From Anastatus disparis (taxonomy: Eukaryota; Arthropoda; Insecta; Hymenoptera; Eupelmidae), in contig JAFFSR010000090.1 of the NCBI GenBank assembly GCA_017163975.1, positions 255,501 through 319,500 on the forward strand: a stretch of DNA of 64,000 nucleotides, written 5' to 3'. The position numbers and the translations under genes were made by a program. Of this stretch, positions 1 to 11,999 are shown in pieces. Every line of letters starts with the position of its first letter. Position 1 is the first letter of the stretch. Below the pieces are notes generated by a model. The model made no database searches and was not told where the DNA came from. It saw only the letters and a list, made by a program, of their open reading frames with translations.

Positions 1-92
1 AAAAAACAAAAAAAAATGGTTTCTTGAAAATGATATTAAAGTTTTGATTTGGCCTGCGTGTTCCCCAGACATTAACCCTATTGAAAATCTTC
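1..92 (+). pseudogene. Tc1-like transposase, 5' piece (split gene)
   Basis: The plus strand reads a transposase catalytic segment with the motif WPACSPDINPIENL. In Tc1/mariner transposases this block ends with the third acidic residue (the E of PIE) of the DDE/D active site that cuts and joins DNA. The reading is cut after ENL by the foldback-like element and resumes at 8640 with RGILVRQIYVNN, so both pieces come from one gene. The N-terminal part lies left of the window. The A-rich start at 1-17 suggests a frameshift-prone run. The gene is dead because of the insertion and a downstream stop. Confidence 0.85.
85..92. repeat. Left 8-bp target-site duplication
   Basis: The octamer aaatcttc immediately precedes the inverted terminus starting ATGAGTCTGAAG. 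The same octamer follows the opposite terminus at 8640-8647. Removing the element and one octamer restores an uninterrupted Tc1 reading. Confidence 0.9.
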
Positions 93-385
93 ATGAGTCT
101 GAAGTCTCCAACGTTGTTACCAACAAAAAGTTGACTCTTTTCTAAATTCCTAAATTATGGTTTTAGAATGTCAAAAAGGATTAGAAAAAGCGATTTGACA
201 TTAATAATGATCATTAAAACCATTTATAACGAAATTATAAGATATTGGAAATAATTCATACTATCAATGAAATACCGCTTATTTCGAAAAAACATAACAT
301 TTGTACTAACTGGAAGAGCTTTTTATAATCGATGCAATAACGTAGGATTGATTGAAATGCATGTATAAAAATATAATATTGTTAA

Positions 386-3300
386 TCAAAACCAGGTGAC
401 CTAACCTAACAAGTGCCAAATCCCCTAGAATCAAAGACATCTTACTTTAATAAGTTTCCATGCCTTTGTTTGATGGATTAACCATTTTTTCTCGATGCAA
501 TAAGGAAGGCAGTACTAAAATACGTGTGTAAAAAAATTGTCATGTCAATCGAGACTGAGGAACATAACCTAACCAACGATAAATGCCATTTTACTAAAAA
601 TATCTTGCTTTAAAAAATTCCCACACCTTTGTTTAATAAATTAACCATTTTTTCTCGATGCGATGAAAAAGGCAGTATTAAAATACGTGTATAAAAAAAT
701 CGTCTTGTCAATCGAGACTAAGGAACATAACCTAACCGGCGATGAATATCATTTTACAAAAAATATTTCGCTTCAAAAAATTCCTATGCCTTTGTTAGAT
801 GGATTAACCATTTTTACTCGATGCGATAAGAAAGGCAGTACTGAAATACGTGTATAAAAACATCGACATGACAATTGAAACTAAGGAACATAACCTAACC
901 GGCGATGAATATCATTTTACAAAAAATATTTCGCTTCAAAAAATTCCTATGCCTTTGTTAGATGGATTAACCATTTTTACTCGATGCGATAAGAAAGGCA
1001 GTACTGAAATACGTGTATAAAAACATCGACATGACAATTGAAACTAAGGAACATAACCTAACCGGCGATGAATATCATTTTACAAAAAATATTTCGCTTC
1101 AAAAAATTCCTATGCCTTTGTTAGATGGATTAACCATTTTTACTCGATGCGATAAGAAAGGCAGTACTGAAATACGTGTATAAAAACATCGACATGACAA
1201 TTGAAACTAAGGAACATAACCTAACCGGCGATGAATATCATTTTACAAAAAATATTTCGCTTCAAAAAATTCCTATGCCTTTGTTAGATGGATTAACCAT
1301 TTTTTCTCGATGCAATGAGAAAGGCAGTACTAAAATACGTGTATAAAAGAATCGACAGGACAATCGAGACTAAGAAACACAACCTAACTGGTGATAAATG
1401 CCATTATATTAAAGATATTTCGCTTTAAAAAATTGCCATGCCTTTCTTAGATGGATTAACCATTTTTTCTTGATGCGATGAGAAAGGCAGTATTAAAATA
1501 CGTGTATAAAAAAATCGTCTTGTCAATCGAGACTAAAGAACATAACCTAACTAGTAATAAATACCATTATATTAAAGATATTCCGCTTTAAAAAATTCCG
1601 ACGCCTTTGTTTTATAAATTAACAATTTTTTCTCGATGCGATAAGAAATGCAGTACTGAAATACGTGTATAAAAACATCGACATGAATATCGAGACTAAG
1701 GAACATAACCTAACCGGCGATGAATATCATTTTACTAAAAATATTTCGCTTTCAAAAATTCCTATGCCTTTGTTAGATGGATTAACCATTTTTACTCGAT
1801 GCGATAAGAAAGGCAGTACTGAAATACGTGTATAAAAACATCGAAATGACAATTGAGACTAAGGAACATAACCTAACCGGCGATGAATATCATTTTACTA
1901 AAAATATTTTGCTTTAAAAAATTCCCACGCCTTTGTTTGTTGGATTTACCATTTTTTCTCGATGCGATGAGAAAAGCAGTACTAAAATACGTGTATGAAA
2001 AAGTCGACATGACAATCGAGACTAAATAACATAACCTAACCAACGATAAATGCCATTTTACTAACAATATCTTGCTTTAAATAATTCCCACGCCTTTGTT
2101 TAATAAATTAACCATTTTTTCTCCATGCAATAAAAAAGGTAGTACTAAAATACGTGTATAAAAAAATTCTCATGTCAATCAAGACTAAGGAACATAACCT
2201 AACCAACGATCAATGCCATCTGACTACAAAAGCCTTGCTTAAAATAATTCCCACGCCTTTGTTTGATGGATTCACAATTTCTTCTCTATGCAATAAAAAA
2301 TGCAGTACTATAATACGTGTATAAAAAAATCGTCATGTTAATCAATACTAAGGAACATAACCTAACCAACGATAAATGCCATCTGAGTAAAAAAGGCTTG
2401 CTTTAAAAAATTCCCACGCCTTTGTTTGATGGATTCACAATTTTTTCTCTATGCGATAAGAAAGGCAGTACTATCGAGACTTAGGAACATAACCTAACCA
2501 ACCATAAATGCCATCTCACTCAAAATATCTTGCTTTTGAGACTAAGGAACATAACCTAACCGGCGATGAATATCATTTTACTAAAAATGTTTCGCTTTAA
2601 AAAATTCCCACGCCTTTGTTTGTTGGATTAACCATTTTTTCTCGATGCGATGAGAAAGGCAGTACTAAAATACGTATATATAAAAATCGACATGACAATC
2701 GAGACTAAGGAACATAACCTAACTGTTGATAAATGAAATATTATTAAAGATATTTCACTTTAAAAAATTACTATGCCTTTGTTAGATGGATTAACCATTT
2801 TTTTTCAATGCAATAAGAAAGACAGTACTAAAATACGTGTATGAAAAAGTCATCATGTCGATCGAGACTAAGGAACATAACCTAACCAACCATGAATGCC
2901 ATCTTACTCAAAATATCTTGCTCTAAAAAGTTCCCACGCCTTTGTTAGATGAATTCACCATTTTTTCTCTTTGCGATAAAAAAGGTAGTACTAGAATATA
3001 TGTATAAAAAAATCCTTATGTTAATCGAGACTAAGGAACATAACCTAACCGGCGATAAATGCCATAATATTATAGATATTACGCTTTAAAAAATTCCCAT
3101 GTCTTTGTTAGATGGATTAACCATTTTTTCTCAATGCGATAAGGAAGTCAGTACTATAATACGTGTATAAAAAAATCGTCATGTCAATGGAGACTATGGA
3201 ACATAACCTTACCAACGATAAATGTCATCTTACTCAAAATATCTTGCTTTAAAAAATTCCGACGCCTTTGTTTTATAAATTAACAATTTTTTCTCGATGC

Positions 3301-6300
3301 GATAAGAAATGCAGTACTGAAATACGTGTATAAAAACATCGACATGACAATTGAGACTAAGGAACATAACCTAACCGGCGATGAATATCATTTTACTAAA
3401 AATATTTCGCTTTAAAAAATTCCCACGCCTTTGTTTGTTGGATTAACTATTTTTTCTCGATGCGATGAGAAAGGCAGTACTAAAATACGTGTATAAAAAA
3501 ATCCTCATGTCAATCAAGACTAAGGCACATAACTTAACCAACGATAAATGCTATTTAACTAAATATATCTTGCTCTAAAAACTTTCCACGCCTTGGTTCA
3601 ATGGATTCACCATTTCTTCTCTATGCGATAAGAAAGGCAGTACTGAAATACGTGTATAAAAAAATCGACATGACAATCGAGACTAAGGAACATAACCTAA
3701 CTGGTGATAAATGCCATATTATTAAAGATATTTCGCTTTAAAAAATTCCTATGCCTTTGGTAGATGGATAAACCATTTTTACTCGATGCGATAAGAAAGG
3801 CAGTACTGAAATACGTGTATAAAAACATCGACATGACAATCGAGACTAAGGAACATAACCTAACCAACGATAAATGACATTTTACTAACAATATCTTGCT
3901 CTAAAAAATTCCCACGCCTTTGTTTAATAAATTAACCATTTTTTCTCCATGCAATAAAAAAGGCAGTACTAAAATACGTGTATAAAAAAATTCTCATGTC
4001 AATCAAGACTAAGGAACATAACCTAACCAACGATAAATGCCATCTGACTACAAAAGACTTGCTTAAAAAAATTCCCACGCCTTTGTTTGATGGATTCACA
4101 ATTTCTTCTCTATGCGATAAAAAAGGCAGTACTATAATACGTGTATAAAAAAATCGTCATGTCAATGGAGACTAAGGAACATAACCTAACCAACGATAAA
4201 TGCCATCTTACTCAAAATATCTTGCTTAAAAAAATTCCCACGCCTTTGTTTTATAAATTAACCATTTTTTCTCTATGCGATAAGAAAGGCATTACTAAAA
4301 TACATGTATAAAAAAATCGTCATGTCGATCGAGACTAAGAAACATAACCTAACCAACCATAAATGCCATCTAACTAAAAATATCTTGCTTTAAAAAATTT
4401 CCACGCCTTTGTTCGATGGATTCACCATTTTTTCTCTATGCGATAAGAAAGGCAGTACTAAAATACGTGTATAGAAAAATCGACATGACAATCGAGACTA
4501 AGGAACATAACCTAACTGTTGATAAATGCCATCTGAGTAGAAGAGGCTTGCTTAAAAAAATTCCCACGCCTTTGTTTGATGGATTCACAATTTTTTCCCT
4601 ATGCGATAAGAAAGGCAGTACTAAAATACGTGTATGAAAAAATCGTCATGTCGATCGAGACTAAGGAACATAACCTAACTAACCATAAATGCCATCTTAC
4701 TCAAAATATCTTGCTTTAAAAAATTTCCACGCCTTTGTTCGATGGATTCACCATTTTTTCTCTATGCGATAGGAAAGGCAGTAATAAAATACGTGTGTAA
4801 AAAAATCGACATGACAATCGAGACTAAGGAACATAACCTAACTGGTGATAAATGCCATATTATTAAAGAAATTTCGCTTTAAAAAATTCCTATGCCTTTG
4901 TTAGATGGATTAACCGTTTTTTCTCGATGCAATAAAAAAGGTAGTACTAAAATACGTGTATAAAAAAATCGTCATGTCAATCAATACTAAGGAACATAAC
5001 CTAACCAACGATAAATGCCATCTGAAAAGAAAAGGCTTGCTTTAAAAAATTCCCACGCCTTTGTTTGATGGATTCACAATTTTTTTTCTATGCGATAAGA
5101 AAGGCAGTACTATCGAGACTAAGGAACATAACCTAACCAACCATAAATGCCATCTCACTCAAAATATATTGCTTCAACAAATTTCCACGCCTTTGTTCGA
5201 TGGATTCACCATTTTTTCTCTATGCGATAGGAAAGGCAGTAATAAAATACGTGTGTAAAAAAATCGACATGACAATCGAGACTAAGGAACATAACCTAAC
5301 TGGTGATAAATGCCATATTATTAAAGATATTTCACTTTAAAAAATTACTATGCCTTTGTTAGATGGATTAACCATTTTTTCTCAATGCAATAAGGAAGGT
5401 AGTACTAAAATACGTGCATAAAAAAATCGTCATGTCAATCAAGACTAAGGAACATAACCTAACCAACGATAAATGCCATAGGAGTAGAAAGGGCTTGCTT
5501 TAAAAACTTCCTACCCCTTTGTTTGATGGATTCACAATTTTTTCCCTATGCAATAAGAAAGGCAGTACTAAAATACGTGCATAAAAAAATCGTCATGTCA
5601 ATCAAGACTAAGGAACATAACCTAACCAACGATAAATGCCATAGGAGTAGAAAGGGCTTGCTTTAAAAACTTCCTACCCCTTTGTTTAATGGATTCACAA
5701 TTTTTTCCCTATGCAATAAGAAAGGCAGTACTAAAATACGTGTATGAAAAAATCAATATGTCGATCAAGACTAAGGAACATAACCTAACCAACCATAAAT
5801 GCCATCTTACTCAAAATATCTTGCTCTAAAAAGTTCCCACGCCTTTGTTAGATGAATTCACCATTTTCTCTCCATGCGATAAAAAAGGCAGTACTAGAAG
5901 ATATGTATAAAAAAATCCTCATGTTAATCGAGACTAAGGAACATAACCTAACCGGCGATAAATGCCATATTATTATAAATATTACCCTTTAAAAAATTCC
6001 CATGTCTTTGTTAGATGGATTAACCATTTTTTCTCAATGCGATAAGGAAGTCAGTACTAAAATACGTGTATGAAAAAATCATCATGTCGATTGAGACTAA
6101 GGAACATAACCTAACTGGTGATAAATGCCATTATATCAAAGATATTTCGCGTTAAAAAATTCCTATGCCTTTGTTAAATGGATTAACCATTCTTCCTCAA
6201 TGCAATATGGAAGGCAGTACTAGAATACATGTGTGAAAAAATCGACATGACAATCAAGACTAAGGAACATAACCTAACTGGTGATAAATGCCATATTATT

Positions 6301-6990
6301 AAAGATATTTTGCTTTAAAGAATTCCTATGCCTTTGTTAGGTGGTTTAACCATTTTTTCTCAATGCAATAAGGAAGGTAGTACTAAAATACGTGTATAAA
6401 AAAATCGTCATGTCAATCAAGACTGAGGAACATAACCTAACCAACGATAAATGCCATCTGACTACAAAAGCCTTGCTTTAAAAAATTCCCACGCCTTTGT
6501 TTGATGGATTTACAATTTCTTCTCTATGCGATAAGAAAGGCAGTACTAAAATACGTGTATAAAAAAATCATCATGTCGATCGAGACTAAGGAACATAACC
6601 TAACTGGTGATAAATGCCATTATATCAAAGATATTTCGCTTTAAAAAATTCCTATGCCTTTGTTAGATGGATTAACCATTTTTTCTCAATGCCATATGGA
6701 AGGCAGTACTAAAATACATGTTTAAAAAAATCGACATGACAATCGAGACTAAGGAACATAACGTAACTGGTGATAAATGCTATTATAATAAAGATATTTC
6801 GCTTTAAAAAATTCCCACGACTTTGTTTGATGGATTCACTATTTTCTCTCTATGCGATGAGAAAGGCAGTACTAAAATACGTTTATAAAAAAATCGTCAT
6901 GTGAATGGAGACTGAGGAACATAAGCTAACCGGCGATAAATACCATATTATGAAAGATATTTCACTTAAAAAAATTCCTGTGCCTTTGTT
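386..6990 (+). repeat. 163-bp tandem repeat, left arm (about 40 units)
   Basis: Each unit carries the landmarks AAGGAACATAACCTAACC, CCTTTGTTNGATGGATT, TTTTCTCGATGCGATAAGAAAGGCAGTACT and AATACGTGTATAAAAA (read in pieces). The spacing measured between the TAACCTAACC motifs at 891 and 1054 is 163 bp. Units around 720-1320 are nearly identical, as are the neighbours at 5400-5720, which indicates recent local amplification; others differ by 10-20 percent. Because 163 is not a multiple of three, no long reading frame can persist. Confidence 0.9.
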
Positions 6991-8335
6991 AATCCATCAA
7001 ACAAAGTCATGTGAATTTTTTTAAATGAGATATCTTTAATAATATGGCATTTATCGCCGGATAGGTTATGTTCCTTAGTCTCGATTGACATGACGATTTT
7101 TTAATACACGTATTTTAGTGCTGCCTTTTTTATCGCATCGCGAAAAAATGCTTAATCCATCTAGCAAAGGGATAGGAATTTTTTAAAGCGGAATATCTTC
7201 AATATAATGGCATTTATCACCAGTTAGGTTATGTTCCTTAGTCTTGATTGACATGACGATTTTTTCATACACGTATTTTAGTACTACCTACCTTAGTGCA
7301 TCGAGAAAAAACGGTCGATCCATCTAACAAAGGCAGAGGAATTTTTTAAAGCGAAATGTCTTTAATAATATGGCATTTATCGCCGGTTAGGTTATGTTCC
7401 TCAGTCTCGATTGACATGACGATTTTTTTATACACGTATTTAAGTACTGCCTTCCTTATCGCATCGAAAAAAAATGGTTAATCAATCTAACAAAGGCATA
7501 GGAATTTTTCAAAGCGAAATATCTTTAATAATATGGCATTTATCGCCGGTTAGGTTATGTTCCTCAGTCTCGATTGACATGACGATTTTTTGATAAACGT
7601 ATTTTAGTACTGTCTTTTTTATCGCATAAAAAAAAATCGTGAATCCATCAAAAAAAGCCGTGGGAATTTTTTAAAGCGAAATATCTTTAATATAATGGCA
7701 TTTATCACCAGTTAGGTTATGTTCCTTAGTCTCGATTGTCATATCGCATAGAGAAAAAATGGTGAATCTATTAAACAAAGGCGTGGAAATTTTTCAAAGC
7801 AAGATTTTTTCAGTCAGATGGCATTTATCGTTGGTTAGGTTATGTTCCTTAGTCTCGATTGGCATGACGATTTTTTGATACACGTATTATAGTACTGCTT
7901 TCCTTATCGCATCGAAAAAAAATGGTTAATCCATCTAACAAAGGCATAGGAATTTTTCAAAGCGAAATATCTTTAATAATATGGCATTTATCGCCGGTTA
8001 GGTTATGTTCCTCAGTCTCGATTGACATGACGATTTTTTGATAAACGTATTTTAGTACTGTCTTTTTTATCGCATAAAAAAAAATCGTGAATCCATCAAA
8101 AAAAGCCGTGGGAATTTTTTAAAGCGAAATATCTTTAATATAATGGCATTTATCACCAGTTAGGTTATGTTCCTTAGTCTCGATTGTCATGTCGATTCTT
8201 TTATACTCGTATTCAAGTTCTGCCTTACTTATCGCATCGAGAAAAAAAGGTTAATCCATCAAACAAAGGCATGGAAACTTATTAATGTAAGATATCTTTG
8301 ATTCTAGGGGATTTGGCACTTGTTAGGTTAGGTCA
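6990..8335 (-). repeat. 163-bp tandem repeat, right arm (about 8 inverted units)
   Basis: This is the same unit as the left arm in reverse complement, recognisable by GGTTAGGTTATGTTCCT. A two-unit block at about 7460-7700 recurs almost unchanged at about 7925-8160, so this arm also expanded by segmental duplication. The arms are strongly unequal (about 6.6 kb against 1.35 kb). Confidence 0.88.
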
Positions 8336-8639
8336 CCTGGTTTTGATTGACAATATTATATGTTTATACATGCATTTTAATTTATCCTACGATATTTCAT
8401 CGATTATAAAAAGCTTATCCAGTTATTACAAATGTTATGTTTTTTCGAAATAAGCGTTCTTTCATTGATAGAATGAATTATTTCCAATATCCTCTAATTT
8501 CGTTATAAATGGTTTTGATGGTCATTATTATTGTCAAATTGCTTTTTCTAATCCTTTTTGACATTCTAAAACCATAATTTAGGAATTTAGAAAAAAGTCA
8601 ACTTTTGGTTGGTAACAACGTTGGAGACTTCAGACTCAT

Positions 8640-8850
8640 AAATCTTCGGGGTATTCTTGTTCGCCAAATTTATGTCAACAACAAACAATATAACTGTTGG
8701 AGAGTTGCAAAATGCAGTTTTGCAAGCATAGTATGAAATTGAGTCAGATACTATTGAAAATTTAGTCACTTGTATGGAAATTCGCATTTTCGAACTTATT
8801 CAGGCAAATGGTAGACATACAAAGTATTCAAATATAATTAAAGTTTAATC
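8640..8850 (+). pseudogene. Tc1-like transposase, C-terminal piece
   Basis: Starts with the second 8-bp duplication (8640-8647) and resumes the frame NLRGILVRQIYVNN. A frameshift follows, then the usual Tc1 C-terminus: ELQNAVLQA, a stop where W is expected, YEIESDTIENL, CMEIRIFELI and GRHTKY. In the family this segment lies after the catalytic E. It ends close to where Tc1 proteins end, so about 60 C-terminal residues are represented. The stop and the frameshift show it was decaying independently of the foldback insertion. Confidence 0.85.
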
Positions 8851-9060
8851 TTATTGTTAATATAAACAACATTTCATGTTTTAAACTGTGAAACAATGTT
8901 TCAAATAGTTCAATTTTCTATTTTAGAAAGTGTTTCTATAGTTATGGGACGGCAAAATTTGTAATTATTTTTTATTTTTTTAAATAAAGTTAATAAATAC
9001 ATTATTATGCCTTATAAAGCTTTATACCAATGAAGTTCATCAGAGTTACACTAAAGACAC
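8851..9060. other. AT-rich spacer after the Tc1 remnant
   Basis: Contains no reading frame or repeat that I recognise. It may include the 3' flank and terminal repeat of the Tc1 copy, but no matching terminal repeat is visible on the left because that end is outside the window. Confidence 0.4.
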
Positions 9061-9160
9061 ATCTAAAAAATAAAAATAAAATAAACACCAAATCAATGAG
9101 CTCTATGAGAAAGCATTGTGCCAAAGCACTTAGCACCGTTTTTTTAATTTTGTTTTAATC
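9060..9160 (+). mobile_element. 3' end fragment of a dispersed tandem-repeat element (family T)
   Basis: The segment GAGCTCTATGAGAAAGCATTG, then CCAAAGCACTT and a T-run, also ends the copies at 34985 and 40690. Only this right terminus is present here. Its last bases can fold as a short stem (GTGC/GCAC) before the T-run. The class of the element is unknown. Confidence 0.6.
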
Positions 9161-9348
9161 AAACCAGTTTAACGAGAAATAGGTTTCTATCTCCTACAGA
9201 AGAACCTCTCGCATCTAAAAATAAATGGAAGAAGACAATAGCAAATGCAAGCTGGAACTCTAGAAAATCAAAGATAACGCCATTAAGATTCAAAGCAGAG
9301 GAGTCACAATCTACTATGAAGTATCTTAGAAATATCTAAAGGTACATT

Positions 9349-9879
9349 GTGATAACCGAGTCTGAGGGGACTGAAATGCTTTATGCATTATCAAACTCCT
9401 TGGAAGGAAACACTACCACATGGTGGGATATTATTGAAAGCATAACCTCATTTGATGATTTCGAAACGAAATTCAAAGAGAGATTCATAAATGATGTTAT
9501 GCAAGATGACATAAAAAGTAAAATAGAGTTAGGCAAATACAGCCCAAATGGAAAACTGTCAAGAGTGGAATATACGACCAATTTCATAAGCAAAGCTAAG
9601 ATGACAGGATCGTACTTAGAAAAAGAACTGATACAAAAACTCGCTAGTCATCATGACTTACACATTGAATTTGCGGTAAGAGCACAAATAATTATAGAAA
9701 TTAATGAGTTCCTAAATCTGTTGTTAATAAAAGACTGTGAGCATCAAAAAGTTGCTAAAGATCAACCAGAAGCCAGAGCACAGTATAATGAACAAAAAAA
9801 ATGTAAAAATGATGATAAAAATGCCAACGATCAAAGGAGCTACACAACTAATCACAATAAAAACAAAAATACAAGTTAG
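9349..9879 (+). pseudogene. Retrotransposon gag-like fragment
   Basis: A 176-codon open stretch resembling the Retrotrans_gag domain. It has a tryptophan pair (TTTWWDII) followed by FDDFETKFKERF at regular spacing, then a helical, charged segment and an N/K-rich tail. In LTR elements this region forms the capsid part of Gag, which packages the element's RNA. The frame opens at GTG after an in-frame TAA at 9337, so a normal start is missing; the first ATG is near 9376. No CCHC zinc knuckle, protease or RT follows before the reading breaks after 9880, so this is an internal fragment. The gypsy-type assignment is by general resemblance only. Confidence 0.6.
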
Positions 9880-10166
9880 CAATGAACAAAAGAAAACGCA
9901 AGAAATATCTCTGTGTTAAAAAGAGAGACAATGTTAAAAAACAAAGAGACCTCTGATGAAGACCAGATTTTAGTCAGAGAACCAACAGCAGAAAATTCAC
10001 TGCTGTCGGAAAACTCATATTAGTTGTATCATATACCTCGGATGAACAAAAGTTAAATAAACAGCATGATACAACTCAAAAACTTATAAAAATGATGGCG
10101 ACTAAACCAAAATTAATACCAATAAGGTGATGAAATTTCTTAAAATATTTACAAAAATAAAAAGAA
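9880..10166. other. Decayed continuation of the gag-like region
   Basis: Short K/N/E-rich readings (for example DEDQILVREPTAEN near 9955) broken by stops. It is probably the remainder of the same retroelement but carries no diagnostic motif. Confidence 0.35.
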
Positions 10167-10540
10167 TTAAGGAGTCTCATATGTCAGCTATAGTTTGTTG
10201 TTCATAAAAATTAAAAGTTTAAAGAACCCTTCAAAATTTTGATAAAAATTAATTTATACCTAGAAAATAATTTCTGCAAATTTTCAAGTAGTCTTATCAA
10301 CTAATTTTTTTATATGTGCTCACTCGAAGTCTGCGTGTTTTGTATCTCATAGTAGTAAAACGATAAACTTTAAGTGAGCATAAATAATAAAATCAGTCGA
10401 TAAGGCTAACTAATAATTTGCAGAGATTTTTTTCCAGGTATAAATTAATGTTTTTCAAAATATTGAAGAATTTTTTAAACTTTTGATTTTTATGAACAAC
10501 AAACTATAGCAAACTATAGCTAGCATATGAGACTCCTTAA
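10167..10540. mobile_element. 374-bp MITE with TTAA flanks
   Basis: The two ends read TTAA-GGAGTCTCATATG and CATATGAGACTCC-TTAA. Inverted similarity continues for about 60 bp through AGCTATAGTTTGTTGTTCATAA. TTAA target sites are typical of piggyBac and Kolobok transposons. There is no coding capacity. A short duplication (AAACTATAGC twice) lies in the right terminus. Confidence 0.75.
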
Positions 10541-11009
10541 AACAAAAACTTTCATAAACATATCAAATAAATTAAAAGGACAAATAAAGGTTAAAGTCGT
10601 CATAAACAAAATAAAGAAAAACATAATAACTTCAATAATTTTTCAACAAATTAAATGCCATGTATTTGACATGGATGTGCAAAGAGAATTTAACCTCATA
10701 AAAAACAAACAGAATGAATTAATAAAATTTAATCAAATACATATCTTAAGAATGAATAAAAAATTAATTTTAATTTAAAATAATCTAAATAAAAAAACAT
10801 AAGGGAAGAAAAAGCATCTAAAAAGTCAGAAGAAAATTTGTATTCCCAAATCAAATATGTCCCAAAATTCAAAAAGGGAAAATCCCTACGAATTAAAGGA
10901 AACAAAAAATGAAAAAAAACTTGAGAAGTGCAAAGCATAGAAAGAAAATTGAAAAAATCTAAAAGATATAATTCATGAATTCAAGATTATTATTTACGAA
11001 AACCCAGAT
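10541..11009. other. A-rich decayed sequence
   Basis: The plus strand is strongly A-rich and gives lysine/asparagine-rich short frames (one open from 10527 to 10778 overlaps the MITE end). No recognisable domain. It may be a continuation of the retroelement interrupted by the MITE. Confidence 0.35.
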
Positions 11010-11545
11010 GTGTTGAAAACATATAAAAATGAATTGGGATGTTGCATGAAAATTTTTTTTTTAAATCCATTATATTCGTCATCTAAAAAAAAAAATAAAG
11101 GACACGATTTTTTCTTTTATCATAAATATAAAAACTCAAAGAGATAGAGGCAGTTGAAAATTTTTGTTACGTCACGAGTATAGGTGAACTCGTGATGTCA
11201 TGTACATTGGCGCTATATCTATATATATCAAAATTGTATTAACTTATACTGGCTTTAACTTTTGCAATACATCATATTTTAAAAAATGAAAAAATATGAG
11301 TCTTTTATTTTTTCGTATTCTACCTGACGGATATAATGCATTTTTTTTGTCTAGCGGGCCGCAAGTGCAACCTTGTATCCCTGTGCCCGATCGCAAAGGT
11401 TGCATTTGCGGCCTCGCTAGGCAAAAAAATCGTATATTCACCACGAAAGTAAATGAAAAATTACTTAAATCGTATGACATTTACATATGATTTAAGACAT
11501 TTTTCGTTTCTACTACCTAGGTGAATAATATACTATTCCATGCAA
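11010..11545 (+). repeat. Dispersed repeat family R1, copy 1 (interrupted)
   Basis: Aligns with 22020-22375: both contain GGGATNTTGCATGAAAA, AAAACTCAAAGAGATAGAGGCAG, TGGCGCTATAT, CAAAATTGTATTAACTTATAC and TTTCGTATTCTA, followed by a CTGACGG block. Copy 1 is broken after 11339 by about 200 bp that is absent from copy 2. The class is unknown. Confidence 0.7.
11340..11535. repeat. GC-rich hairpin insertion within R1
   Basis: The inverted halves TAGCGGGCCGCAAGTGCAACC (from about 11353) and GGTTGCATTTGCGGCCTCGCTA (to about 11421) flank a loop of about 20 bases. The rest of R1 resumes at TTCCATGCAAGG. The stem is far more GC-rich than its surroundings. Confidence 0.6.
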
Positions 11546-11943
11546 GGTCCCAATTAAAATTTAAAAATGAAGAACTTTTTGCGTAATATCAAGCCAAACC
11601 ACATTAAATACAAGGAAGATTAATGATGAATTAGAAAAAGATTATAAATCTCAAAAGAAAATGGAGGAATTATTACAAAGATGTCATATAATATCTAAAA
11701 CTAATTATATACCAAAACACAAAAAATTTCACTCACTAAGAGGAAATTCCAATTTTCAAACCTAAAGATGTTAGATGAGAAAAATGATCTCAATCTAAAA
11801 AGGTTGATATGATTAAGAGTAAATTTTAAGCACTTATTATCCAATAGATTCTAACATGAATATAAAATAATATTTTTAATTTATAGCACCGTTGCTAACT
11901 CCGAAGAAAACAAAAATAAAATGGGAGTGGAAGAGCAATGAAT

Positions 11944-11945
<2 letters not shown>
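11546..11945. other. Non-repetitive A-rich stretch
   Basis: Only short frames broken by stops; no domain or structured repeat recognised. Confidence 0.3.

Positions 11946-11948
<3 letters not shown>

Positions 11949-11996
<48 letters not shown>
11949..11996. repeat. (TA)n microsatellite
   Basis: About 24 uninterrupted TA dinucleotides. Confidence 0.95.

Positions 11997-11999
<3 letters not shown>

Larger units (their letters stand above)
93..8639. mobile_element. Foldback-like element with tandem-repeat inverted arms
   Basis: The two termini are long inverted repeats beginning ATGAGTCTGAAGTCTCCAAC. About 290 bp of single-copy terminal sequence on each side (93-385 and about 8335-8639) align in inverse orientation with few mismatches. 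Between them lie about 40 head-to-tail copies of a 163-bp unit on the left arm. The orientation flips near 6990, and about 8 inverted copies form the right arm. No transposase frame is present; short ORFs across it only reflect the repeat. The design (long inverted termini made of direct repeats, 8-bp target duplication, no gene) is that of foldback elements, which in Drosophila are linked to MULE-type transposases. The superfamily here is inferred, not shown. Confidence 0.88.

Noticed and set aside
663..5258. Several 60-73 codon frames in the 163-bp repeats with a similar peptide
   Set aside because: They repeat because the DNA repeats; 163 bp is not a multiple of three, so the frame is lost from unit to unit.
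380..8340. CCTAACC motifs suggesting insect telomere repeats (TTAGG)
   Set aside because: At most two units in a row occur, always at the same place in a longer repeat; there is no telomeric array.
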